Positions 26,996 through 35,749 of a stretch of DNA of 64,000 nt are shown here, in pieces. This DNA is from Pirellulales bacterium (GTDB lineage: Bacteria; Planctomycetota; Planctomycetia; Pirellulales; JALHPA01). Made by a program: the position numbers and the translations under genes. The stretch lies in the NCBI GenBank assembly GCA_033762255.1, contig JANRLT010000033.1:1-64000 (forward strand), read 5' to 3'. How positions within the stretch are numbered: the first letter of the stretch is position 1; each line of letters begins with the position of its first letter. The notes beneath the pieces were generated by a model, which was not told the DNA's origin, did no database searches, and was given only the letters and a program-made list of their open reading frames with translations.

Positions 26996-29900
26996 TTACT
27001 TCCAATCGCTACCAAAGATTTCCGCCGCGGCATGGGCGGCGGTCTTTTTGGTCTTGCCGCCGACGTTGGCAATGGCTTGTTCCCAAGCCGAGCCAGCGCG
27101 AACTTGCTCCAAACGCCAGTCTTGTTCCTCGGCAAAGAGGGCCGTGACTGTCGCTGCGGTCAGGGGATTCCCCACCCCGCTGCCAAAGTTGGAGTCGATC
27201 GGCAGGTAATCCGCGGGTTCGATGAAACCGCTAAAGTCGCCATCACCCAGAGTCCAGCCACCGGAGAGTCCGGGGGTCGGGGTGCCCAGGTTAGAATCGA
27301 CCACGGTGTAGTCGGCGCCGTCCACTTGGCCATCCAGGTTATAGTCACCCGGATAGGTAAAGCGAACCACGATTTGATTAAAGCCAGTCCCCAGGGTGCT
27401 ATTGCCCAAGGTCAAATCGTAGAACGGATTGCCGACATCGCCAAATTGGCTGTTGGCGTTATCCACGGGGATAATGACGCGGGAACCACCAGAGGAATCA
27501 ACCGTGGTACTGCCAATAACGGGCAAACCGCTGCCGGGAACCGCGCCCGAACTGTAGGAATTATCCACATAACCGGTGATGGTGGTCAGTGGGTTGGGTC
27601 CCAGCGGATCATAGGTCAGAACCAGATCATTATCGTTCAGGTCCAACACGGCGTCATTGGCCACGGTCAAGCTGTCCAAAACCACGAGGCCGGTCGCTCC
27701 GCCATTTGGCAGAATCTCGGCGATGGCACTGGCACCAGCCAGATTCAGTCCCCGTTGGCGGATACCAGAGGTGACCAAAGTGGCTCCACCCAGCACGGTG
27801 GTGTCCAGGATGCCGCCCGTGGCGTTGCTATCGACCCGGGCCTCGCCAGCGGTCAGTTCCAGGGTGTTGGTATCGCCACCGGGATTGTACGCGATCCGGT
27901 TGAGACCCAGGGTCGCGTTACCGTTGGTATTCACCAGCAGGGCGTCGTTGCCACCGAGGGTGTTGATCGTCAACAAGCCCGTGGTCATGGCCGCCAGTTC
28001 AGCCGAGTAATCGGGAGTCACGCCCACACCGGGAACGGTGTTTTCGTACACTTCCAACAACGTGCCGACGCGGCGGACACGGTAGGTGTCGGCATTCGCG
28101 GTACCGGTGATCACCTCGAGCACGGTGCTTTCCACATCGGTATTGGACGGAGCGGAATCAACCGCGCCGGTCGCCACTACGCGATAGGTGTAGTTGATAT
28201 ACGACTGCACCTGGGTGTTGACGTAGCTGGTGGTGTTGGCTGGCAGTGTGGCGATGGTGGTGAACGGCCCGCCGGTGGAGCGTTCCACACGGTAACCGGT
28301 CTCGTTGGTGGCGTTGTCCGACCAAGCCAAGGAGATCTTGTTAGCCGCGGTCGCGGTGGCGGTGAGTCCGGTCGGAGCAGCCGGGGCGTTATTGACGGTA
28401 AAGTCAAAGAACGCGTTGCTGCCCGTGGTGGTGCCGTTATTTGCGGCGTCCACGGCCCGGCCATTGCCGATGAGGCTATCACCCACAAAGTTCAGCCGGA
28501 AGTTACCGGATGGGAGCAACCCGCCGCTGACGCCGATCCCGGTAAAGGAGAGCGTGAGGGTGTTGGTAAACAGACCGCTGATCTGCGGAATGACATCAAC
28601 TTGCGGGAAAGGCTGGCCATTTGGCTGGGTGATGGAGATGCCGTTCAACCCACTTGGGTCAAGCACTTGGCTAACTGGGCCGTTGAAGGTGAGTGTGACC
28701 GTCCCCACTGGGGCATTCGGCACGACTGATAACAGCGATACCAGCGGGCTTTGCACGGGCGTACCAGTGTTGATCTCGCCGGGTGTCAGCGCCGCTCCCG
28801 GTGCTGGCAGGCCCACGGCATTGGGCACGTTGTACTTCGCGGGATCGTCCCCATTTGGCACCAAGTCGCCGTGGAACCAGGCCGAAGCAGTATTTGCAGT
28901 GGTGTTACCACGGAAGCGGCTGATGGCGTCCGCCACATACAGGTTGGGATTGAGGAGGGCATCAATCACGCTGCCCGCACCACCCGGCCCATAAGCCCGA
29001 TCCGACGCACCCGTATCCCTAACGGTGACCGAGTCAATAAAGACTGTTCCGGCGGGCAATTCCAACGTGCCGTCATTATCCCAGTCGTAGTCAAACGAGG
29101 TCGTCGTCAAGCTCGAAGAGGGACTAAACATCAACGCGTAAGTGGCGGTGTCATTGGCCAAGGCTTCGACGTTCAGTTCCGGACGACCGATAAAGGTCGC
29201 ATCGGAGGGCAAGCTAAAGTCAAAGTTTGTGCCAGCGCCGATCACGGTTTGACCATTGGCACCGTTGACAAATGTGCCGATGTCCACGACCAAGTCGCCG
29301 GAGCCTTCGGCGGGACCGACGTCACCATCAATTACCACAAAGTAGAGCGAACCCAGGCCCGCGCCGGCCAAACCGGTCAATTCCGCGAATTCATGCGTGC
29401 CGTCGTTGCCGGGGGAATTGATAAAGAACTCGTTGAGCAATAATGTCGGGTTGGCGGTGTTAAAGTCGTTATCACGAATGGTGAGCACGGCCGCATTACG
29501 GGCATAAGTCGCCCCGCCGCCAGAGATCGACAGATTGAGTGTTTCATTCCGTTCCAATGTGGAATCGTTATTAATCGGAATGGTGATCGTTTCGAAGAGT
29601 TCGCCGGGGCTGAACGTCAAACTACCCGAAGCCGATCCGGTGATATCGGTCGTTGCGGAACCGGTCCCATCGGTGATTTGGTAGTTGATCGTTACCGTCC
29701 CCGCCGAGCCACCTTCGCGGTGCACCTTGATGCTGGCAGTGCCGTTTTCGTTCACTTTGTAATCGGCATCGGAGAACGAGAATGTTCCCTGGCCGGTCGG
29801 CGCGGTATACAGAATAGTCAACTTCGGCAGTAAAGCCGCGTCGAATGAATCAGAACTGTTAAAGTTCCAGTCATTGCCGCCATCATTAATGATGGCCCAG

Positions 29901-32554
29901 CCATAATTGGGGAGGGTGTTATTTGCCCAAGCTTGCACTAGGTCTGTATCCAGCGGAATTTGGACCAAACCGGCCACGCCGGGGGTAGGGACGACTGAGC
30001 TAATATCAGCAGTGGCTTCCACATCGTCCGGTGTGACACCATTCACAATATCCGAACCGAGATTACCCTGGGGATCAGAGAAAGTCGCGGTGGATTCATC
30101 CCAATCCTTCAGCATTTGGAACAAACGAATCTGTGAGGTGGGAGTGCTGGGATTATTCACGTTCAGCGTCAGAAACGCGCTGAAAATCTGCGACCCGGCG
30201 GGAACTTGATTGATGGCGTTACCAAACAGGTTGCCAAACTTAAGCAAGCCCTGGGCGGGACGGGAATCCTGGCCAGTCAAGGCGCCAACTTCTTCATCAA
30301 TACTGACCGCCGTGGTTCCACCAAACGAATCATTTGGCTGGATGCTGTTAAGCGTCACATCATCGGTACTGTTATATCCGTTCACACCATCTTGGAAGGT
30401 CTGCACGCTGACGTTGGCGTCAACAATCGTCACGGTCACAGTCGGCACGACAATTTGGAAGGGGCTGGTCACGCTGCTGAGCGTGACGGTAAAGCTTTCG
30501 AACCCTTCCGCGATCATGTCGGGTAGAATGGCGATATCAATCGTCTCGCTGGAATCTCCAATACCAAAGTTGATCGGACCGCTTTCGGCGGTAAAGTCCA
30601 CATTGGAGGTGGCGGTGCCGCCGGATGTGGCGTAATTGACACTAATCGCTTGAGACAAATCCCCGGCGCGGGTGATGGTCAAGCTGACAATGCCAGCGGC
30701 TTCGTCCACGCTGATCGCCGAAACGCTAAAGCCAATTGTCCGCAAAATATTAAGGGCGCCAGGGGTAATTTGAGCACCGGCGGGGGTTACCACGCTGGAG
30801 TAAGTTTCTGTAGCGGAAGGAGCGGCATACACGCCCGTAGCGCCATTCGGAATATCGCCGTTGTACCACACCCCAATCGAGTTGGGATCGCGTTCATCAA
30901 ACCGGCGGGTAACAACGTCCGAGGTCGTGTTGCTGCTACCTAGGCCGTTCGGCTGATGCACATGGATACCGGGATGCTGCAAAGTCGCTGCACGATCACG
31001 GTCGCCACCACCACCTTCGACCACAAACACCGAGTCCATAATCTCGGCACCCACAGGAAGTTGATCTAAAATCCCCACACCGGGACCGTCCGCTGTAGCG
31101 GTCGTATTAGCATAGGCACCCACGGTGTCATAATCCGTACCTTGCACGATCGGATTGATCGGGCTGCGGATCAAGGCATACGTTTGGGAGGAATCTTCCA
31201 ACACGCCCCCCACACCATTTAACGCGGCGGTGGCAAAGACGCTGGAAGCCGGATCAGGGGTGTACGACCAAGCGGTCGGCGTAATCACTAAAATACCGTT
31301 GCTGCCAAAAAACTGTCCGCTCAGATCCAGCACAAAGTCGGCCCGACCACTGCCCGATCCACCGTTTTCTTCTTCTTCTCCTTCGAACACGACAAAGTAA
31401 TACCCATTCAGGCTAGCACCCGGCGTCCCCAAAAGTTCAATGTATTCACGGTTGGTTTCGTCGGAACCGGCATTCGTCACATTGGCCAAGACTTCGCTGA
31501 TCAACGCGTCGTCATCGGCAATAGATAATGTGGCATTCGCACCGGAGATACTGGACCCATTTTGCGGGTTGCTGAGAGTGATGTTGACTGTTTCCAGGCC
31601 TTCCAATGTCGTGTCACCATTGACCGTGATGGAAATTGGCTGAGTGGCCACGCCGTCATTGAATGTTAATTGTCCGTTCCCCAACACAAAGTCACTACCG
31701 CCGGTTGCTGTGCCCGCGGTAATCGTGTAATCAACCGTCACGGTACCTGTGGTCCCGCCAATTCGCGCCACATCCACAATCGCCGTGCTGGTACCGGTGT
31801 TGCCTTCGGGGTGCAAGCTATTCGTGGTCAAAAACTTGAAGGACCCCGCACCGCTGGGTGGGGTGTAATCAACCGTTAAGACTGGCCGATTTGCCAAGGT
31901 CGCTTCCGAGGTGTCAAAGTCCCAACCGTTGGTCGCCGCGGATTCAATCAACCAGCCAAAGTTAGTTTCGCCGGTGACCCAATGCTCCAACGACGTCTTA
32001 ACATTAAATACTTTGACACCGGTTGTGGAATCAAACAAGATCGCGTCGGGTGGCAAGCCTTGAACTTCGTTCTCCGACGCATTCACGCCACCAATAGAGC
32101 CAAAGGAATTCCACGTGGCCACGTTTTGATCCCAATTTACATTCATCCGATACAGACTCATCTGCATCGAGGCATTGGAATCATTAAATACCGATACCGT
32201 CAAGGTCGCGGAGTTGATCGTAGAACCAAATGGAATCTGGCCCGCACCCGTCCCAAAAATCCCGTCATATCGCAACAAACCCTGGCGAACCCCCCCCGCA
32301 TCCTGCTGATCCACGCTGATCCCGGTCTCTGTTCCAAAATTCACCGACGGTTCCTTAGAGAACAACACCGTATCCTGAGTACCGGTATAACCACCAACAC
32401 CCTCTGTAAATGAGGCGACGGCCATCATGGACCGATTTTCCAGGGATTCGTACATCAAGCGGGTTCGCTTGGCATGGGTGGCGGCCTGTTGGGCCTGGGC
32501 GCCTTTACGCTGACGGGAATTGCGGAACATCGACCAGTTGGACATCGATCGCAT
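26996..32554 (-). CDS. 1852-residue surface protein: LEPR-XLL, DNRLRE, Calx-beta, FN3, dockerin-like
   Basis: Starts at the ATG at 32554 with TGGAG eight bases upstream. There is no classical signal peptide; instead residues 30-48 (RTRLMYESLENRSMMAVAS) match the LEPR-XLL N-terminus of planctomycete surface proteins. Approximate domain order: DNRLRE-like 50-235, Calx-beta 236-345, lamin-tail-like 350-600, Calx-beta 606-708, DNRLRE-like 711-920, Calx-beta 923-1025, lamin-tail-like 1035-1258, Ig-like 1270-1385, FN3 1387-1480, repetitive beta region 1485-1730, dockerin-like pair 1733-1790 (PGDYNLDGQVDGADY; GDGDFSGFIEPADYLP), charged tail to 1852. The N-terminal half is thus an internal duplication of DNRLRE/Calx-beta/lamin-tail units. 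Calcium binding is expected for Calx-beta and dockerin loops. Probably adhesive or structural. Confidence 0.87.
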   Translation of the reverse strand: MRSMSNWSMFRNSRQRKGAQAQQAATHAKRTRLMYESLENRSMMAVASFTEGVGGYTGTQDTVLFSKEPSVNFGTETGISVDQQDAGGVRQGLLRYDGIFGTGAGQIPFGSTINSATLTVSVFNDSNASMQMSLYRMNVNWDQNVATWNSFGSIGGVNASENEVQGLPPDAILFDSTTGVKVFNVKTSLEHWVTGETNFGWLIESAATNGWDFDTSEATLANRPVLTVDYTPPSGAGSFKFLTTNSLHPEGNTGTSTAIVDVARIGGTTGTVTVDYTITAGTATGGSDFVLGNGQLTFNDGVATQPISITVNGDTTLEGLETVNITLSNPQNGSSISGANATLSIADDDALISEVLANVTNAGSDETNREYIELLGTPGASLNGYYFVVFEGEEEENGGSGSGRADFVLDLSGQFFGSNGILVITPTAWSYTPDPASSVFATAALNGVGGVLEDSSQTYALIRSPINPIVQGTDYDTVGAYANTTATADGPGVGILDQLPVGAEIMDSVFVVEGGGGDRDRAATLQHPGIHVHQPNGLGSSNTTSDVVTRRFDERDPNSIGVWYNGDIPNGATGVYAAPSATETYSSVVTPAGAQITPGALNILRTIGFSVSAISVDEAAGIVSLTITRAGDLSQAISVNYATSGGTATSNVDFTAESGPINFGIGDSSETIDIAILPDMIAEGFESFTVTLSSVTSPFQIVVPTVTVTIVDANVSVQTFQDGVNGYNSTDDVTLNSIQPNDSFGGTTAVSIDEEVGALTGQDSRPAQGLLKFGNLFGNAINQVPAGSQIFSAFLTLNVNNPSTPTSQIRLFQMLKDWDESTATFSDPQGNLGSDIVNGVTPDDVEATADISSVVPTPGVAGLVQIPLDTDLVQAWANNTLPNYGWAIINDGGNDWNFNSSDSFDAALLPKLTILYTAPTGQGTFSFSDADYKVNENGTASIKVHREGGSAGTVTINYQITDGTGSATTDITGSASGSLTFSPGELFETITIPINNDSTLERNETLNLSISGGGATYARNAAVLTIRDNDFNTANPTLLLNEFFINSPGNDGTHEFAELTGLAGAGLGSLYFVVIDGDVGPAEGSGDLVVDIGTFVNGANGQTVIGAGTNFDFSLPSDATFIGRPELNVEALANDTATYALMFSPSSSLTTTSFDYDWDNDGTLELPAGTVFIDSVTVRDTGASDRAYGPGGAGSVIDALLNPNLYVADAISRFRGNTTANTASAWFHGDLVPNGDDPAKYNVPNAVGLPAPGAALTPGEINTGTPVQSPLVSLLSVVPNAPVGTVTLTFNGPVSQVLDPSGLNGISITQPNGQPFPQVDVIPQISGLFTNTLTLSFTGIGVSGGLLPSGNFRLNFVGDSLIGNGRAVDAANNGTTTGSNAFFDFTVNNAPAAPTGLTATATAANKISLAWSDNATNETGYRVERSTGGPFTTIATLPANTTSYVNTQVQSYINYTYRVVATGAVDSAPSNTDVESTVLEVITGTANADTYRVRRVGTLLEVYENTVPGVGVTPDYSAELAAMTTGLLTINTLGGNDALLVNTNGNATLGLNRIAYNPGGDTNTLELTAGEARVDSNATGGILDTTVLGGATLVTSGIRQRGLNLAGASAIAEILPNGGATGLVVLDSLTVANDAVLDLNDNDLVLTYDPLGPNPLTTITGYVDNSYSSGAVPGSGLPVIGSTTVDSSGGSRVIIPVDNANSQFGDVGNPFYDLTLGNSTLGTGFNQIVVRFTYPGDYNLDGQVDGADYTVVDSNLGTPTPGLSGGWTLGDGDFSGFIEPADYLPIDSNFGSGVGNPLTAATVTALFAEEQDWRLEQVRAGSAWEQAIANVGGKTKKTAAHAAAEIFGSDWK

Positions 32555-32996
32555 GGAGTACTCCAGATGAGAAACGGTTTAAATTGCCTAGTCTGCCCAG
32601 TGTTACAGGGGTGAACCATTCACCCAATTAAGCAATCAGTACGCGCGAGGCACGAGGACTCGCCCAATAACGTCTGCAAGGATTCAAACGGAGAAACAGA
32701 TATTACAGTCCGATCATTTGCGCATGATTAGGGGTTTATGAGAAAATCCACGTTCTTTGATGAGAATGCTTGCAAAGAGAAATAAATCATCCATCATTTC
32801 CATGCATTTTTATGTCCAAAGATAAGAATTAATCTGGGGAAATATGGCTACTTTTGGATTGAGACAATCATTTTCTAACGTATCGCTAACGTATTATTAA
32901 CGCATGGGTCATGTTGTTTACCTTTAATAATTGTTTCACGTCCACCTCGCAGGAACGGCCACCCTTAGCCGCTGATGAAGCGCAGCGATACCACCG
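32555..32996. other. AT-rich intergenic region upstream of the large surface protein
   Basis: About 440 bases, strongly AT-rich at 32700-32930. It should carry the promoter of the 1852-residue protein gene. No supported gene, tRNA or clear repeat was found. Confidence 0.5.
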
Positions 32997-33407
32997 CTAC
33001 TCACCAAGAACCGATCCTTTACCACCGCCACCATTGGATTCCCGCATCCGTCGCTCGTGGTGTTTCGTGGCCGCATCATATTTTTCAAATCCAATAAATC
33101 GACCTTCTTGATCATAGTTGTCATGGTTAAAGAGTCTTAGTGATTGACAACAGTAATGAGCCACAGTTTCAGAAAACCCCATAAATTCTGTTTCATAATA
33201 ATCTTCTAAATCTGGATTGGCGGTGAGTTCTGCTGCGGCAAAAGAAGAAAACTGTTTACACACTTCCCACACTTCGTCTCTTGCCTGAGGGGTCATTCCA
33301 AGAGACACGAAATACTTGGCGGCTACAAGTGTATATTCTTTCCCAACCGCGCGCTTACGCCAGCATTCCTTGAGTTCCTCTAAGAGCTGCAATTGGTCGG
33401 TTGTCAT
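32997..33407 (-). CDS. Small acidic protein of unknown function
   Basis: 136 residues from the ATG at 33407, AT-rich relative to most of the window. It is predicted helical and cytoplasmic, with two adjacent cysteines (HYCCQSLRLF) and a Gly-rich tail. No family recognised. Its neighbour at 33730 is also small, AT-rich and immunity-like, so both could be accessory genes acquired together. Confidence 0.6.
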   Translation of the reverse strand: MTTDQLQLLEELKECWRKRAVGKEYTLVAAKYFVSLGMTPQARDEVWEVCKQFSSFAAAELTANPDLEDYYETEFMGFSETVAHYCCQSLRLFNHDNYDQEGRFIGFEKYDAATKHHERRMRESNGGGGKGSVLGE

Positions 33408-33518
33408 CGTGATACTTTTATGGAGGAGAAACGGGTTGCCAATTCAAGTTACCGAAAATGACAATGGCGTCACCAATAGACATTGGTTTTTGTGGCGCTA
33501 TAAGAATGTGATCGTTGT

Positions 33519-33691
33519 TAGCGGGTAGCCCAGTTATTCTCAAGGGTACCCAAGGAACTTGTTCCTTGGCCGCGCAGCGGCAAGAAGCATTTCTTCAAAT
33601 TTTTCTGCTACTGTCAGTGGGCTTCTTGTGCTGCGCACACTGGAACAAGTTCCAGTGCTAGCCAATGGGCGATTAGCTGGGCTACCCGCTA
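33519..33691. repeat. 173-bp symmetrical element with inverted, co-varying hairpins
   Basis: Outer arms TAGCGGGTAGCCCAG (33519-33533) and CTGGGCTACCCGCTA (33677-33691) are perfect inverted repeats. Inside, the left half carries CAAGGAAC-TT-GTTCCTTG and GCCGC-GCA-GCGGC followed by AAGAAG. The right half, read in reverse, carries ACTGGAAC-TT-GTTCCAGT and GTGC-GCA-GCAC followed by AAGAAG. The halves therefore share order and loops but differ in stem sequence. It occupies the gap between two small genes. Confidence 0.8.
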
Positions 33692-33729
33692 GCCTGCTTC
33701 CACTGCGACAGGGCGTTCTAGATGTCAGA

Positions 33730-34353
33730 TCATTTTTTTGCATCCGGCTTGTATGCCTCGATCCAATCAAATTTCAAGCCTTTGATGCGGTGTTGCTTGC
33801 AAAGCTTCAGCACTTTAGCCGTGGCCATCCAGCGATGACCCTCACTTAAAAAGAGATCATATTCAGGTAACCTTTCTGGTTGTATGTAAAGTTTTTTACA
33901 ATAGGCAAGGCTAAACACTTGTGGTTTACCATCCAGCGCTGGAGTTCCATCCAATTGAGAATGTTTGTAGTCCAAAACAGGTATGCGATCAGCAGATTTT
34001 ACATCAAAAACATGATAGACACTTAATTGCTGCTTTGAGCGATTGAGTAATATTATCTTATGATTACGATGCGGTTGAATGAATATGTTTGAAGCAACGC
34101 GTTCAACAAATTTATCACTACAACACATGGCAATGCTTTTCTCTGACAATTTGACAATATCCGCGACTTCCGCTAGCTCCTTTGGTTCGAAATCACCGGG
34201 ACGATAGGGAATGGTGGCAAAGATTTTCCCTGTATAGCCATTTTCCCACTCCATAGCGTCGATATTCTTAAAATTCTCATCCACCGGACCCAAGGCCCAG
34301 CTATGGAGCGAGAATTCCAGCTTGTAAATCCCATGTTTTTCCTCGGCGGACAT
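33730..34353 (-). CDS. Immunity-like protein (possible Imm43/DUF1629 relative)
   Basis: 207 residues from the ATG at 34353, with AAGGAAG at 34359-34365 fixing that start over a GTG at 34410. AT-rich, cytoplasmic. The C-terminal part (YDLFLSEGHRWMATAKVLK...RIKGLKFDWIEAY) resembles the end of DUF1629/Imm43 proteins, in which a 'lfvse...GlkF' pattern closes the domain. This is a recall-level resemblance only. No polymorphic toxin gene is adjacent. Confidence 0.6.
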   Translation of the reverse strand: MSAEEKHGIYKLEFSLHSWALGPVDENFKNIDAMEWENGYTGKIFATIPYRPGDFEPKELAEVADIVKLSEKSIAMCCSDKFVERVASNIFIQPHRNHKIILLNRSKQQLSVYHVFDVKSADRIPVLDYKHSQLDGTPALDGKPQVFSLAYCKKLYIQPERLPEYDLFLSEGHRWMATAKVLKLCKQHRIKGLKFDWIEAYKPDAKK

Positions 34354-34468
34354 GTGGACTTCCTTCAAGGCATATTGTGAAAAATGTTCAGTCTGGTCAT
34401 TGCCGCTCACAAAAATAGTGAATCCTGATGCTCTGTTTTGGTTTAGGAGGAAGGCTCGGAAACTTACT

Positions 34469-34498
34469 CCAGTGTCCGTAGCACTAGCAGCCCACTGG
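34469..34498. repeat. Degenerate GTAG/CACTGG palindrome
   Basis: CCAGTG (34469-34474) and CACTGG (34493-34498) flank TCCGTAGCACTAGCAGCC. It resembles half of the 33519-33691 element and lies about 115 bases upstream of the immunity-like gene. Confidence 0.4.
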
Positions 34499-34633
34499 AT
34501 ATTTCGTAACTATTTAAAAAACAGCTTCCGTCCGCTGTCTGGCTCGGGAACGAAAGTGCTTGGCTAGCCCGGCACAGAGAGAATGCGTATCGCCCGGGAT
34601 TACGCTAACTGTGGAAAAAATGAAAAGAATAAT

Positions 34634-34707
34634 TGGGCGCAACAGGGCTCGAACCTGTGACCTCGACGGTGTGAGCATCGCGCTCTAACCAACTGAGCTA
34701 TGCGCCC
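34634..34707 (-). tRNA. tRNA-Val (CAC)
   Basis: 74 bases that fold as a full cloverleaf: acceptor GGGCGCA/TGCGCCC, D arm GCTC...GAGC, anticodon stem CGATG/CGTCG with one U-G pair, loop CTCACAC (anticodon CAC), T arm ACAGG-TTCGAGC-CCTGT and discriminator A. CCA is not encoded. Confidence 0.95.
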
Positions 34708-34936
34708 GCAGCCTCTTACCGCTGTTATTTGCTAAACCGCGGTTATGTGACCAGAGGATACGCTAAACAACCAACCAGTCAAAACCTCATCCCCCTGGCC
34801 AATTCACACAAAATGAGTTTATCGCGCCCCGGGGCGGCTGCCAAGGTGCAAAAACGCCCCGTTTCCCCGAAGAAGAAATTCCAGCAACTTCCCAAAACTC
34901 TGTTTATTAACTCCCCACGTGTCTGACGCCTGAAAA

Positions 34937-35251
34937 TTAAGAGACCTGTTCGATGGGGCGGGGTTCGCCCGTTGGCGGAGAAAAATCACTATTTTTCGTC
35001 GCGGGGGGCTCAAATCGCGGGGCCGTGGGTTCCTGGTAATCGTCACTGCTACGGTAGCCCGAACTACGATTCGCCGCGGGGGTGTCATTGACCGCCGAAT
35101 TGATCTGCTCCTGGATACCGCTTAGGCCTTTTTTAAATTCGACAAAACTCCGGCCCAGGCTGCGCCCGACGGAAGGGAGATTTTTGCCGAATAACAGGAC
35201 GGCAATCACGCCAATCACCACCATTTCCACCGAGCCAATATTGGGGAGCAT
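34937..35251 (-). CDS. tatA: Sec-independent translocase TatA/E (longer copy)
   Basis: 104 residues. The N-terminus MLPNIGSVEMVVIGVIAVLLFG forms the short TatA membrane helix, followed by the FG hinge, KNLPSVGRSLGRSFVEFKKG amphipathic helix and a Pro/Ser-rich tail. TatA oligomers form the conduit for folded, twin-arginine proteins, of which the DUF1501 protein here is one. The tail is unusually long compared with the second copy 87 bases upstream in the same orientation. No tatC is present. Confidence 0.92.
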   Translation of the reverse strand: MLPNIGSVEMVVIGVIAVLLFGKNLPSVGRSLGRSFVEFKKGLSGIQEQINSAVNDTPAANRSSGYRSSDDYQEPTAPRFEPPATKNSDFSPPTGEPRPIEQVS

Positions 35252-35338
35252 AATTAACCTGATTTAGTGCCAAAAGTTATGTTGCGAGAGGATTTGCCAG
35301 CTTGCCCCAAACCGCCCATTCACCAACGGAAAAAGGTG

Positions 35339-35527
35339 TTAATTCTTTTCCTTGGTAAATTCACGCGGGGTGGTTTCGTCCTCGATACCAGCCACCCCTT
35401 TCTTAAATTCGGTAACACCCTGGCCCAGCGAGCGCATGACCCCCGGCAGGCGATTGCCAAACAGCAGCAAAATGACCACACCGACCACCACAATTTCGAC
35501 AGGTCCAAAAGTAAAGCCGTACAGCAT
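35339..35527 (-). CDS. tatA: Sec-independent translocase TatA/E (shorter copy)
   Basis: 62 residues, a minimal TatA: FGPVEIVVVGVVILLLFG helix, FG hinge and LPGVMRSLGQGVTEFKKG amphipathic helix with a short tail. It precedes the 104-residue copy in transcription order. Tandem tatA-like genes are frequent in Planctomycetes and may act as TatA and TatB or as interchangeable subunits; sequence alone does not separate these. Confidence 0.92.
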   Translation of the reverse strand: MLYGFTFGPVEIVVVGVVILLLFGNRLPGVMRSLGQGVTEFKKGVAGIEDETTPREFTKEKN

Positions 35528-35749
35528 AATTATTTCCTAACAGTCAAAAGACGGCCAAAGCCGGGGGACCAAGATCCAACCCGGTGGGAGCGGCAACCCG
35601 GCCGCCAGGGTGGGAAGGGGTTTACAATACCTAATTATTGCCTTAGGCGGGATGAGTGTCAAACTACCTCTATCGACGTATGCCGCAAAAGCCGGTTTTC
35701 AGCCGAATTCCCAATTTTTTCCATGTTACGCCAGTTCCCATCAGGAAAA

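Noticed and set aside
26984-28729. Plus-strand gene of 581 codons
   Set aside because: It lies entirely antisense to the large surface protein, whose repetitive Gly/Asn-rich coding sequence leaves the opposite frame open; the product has no domain.
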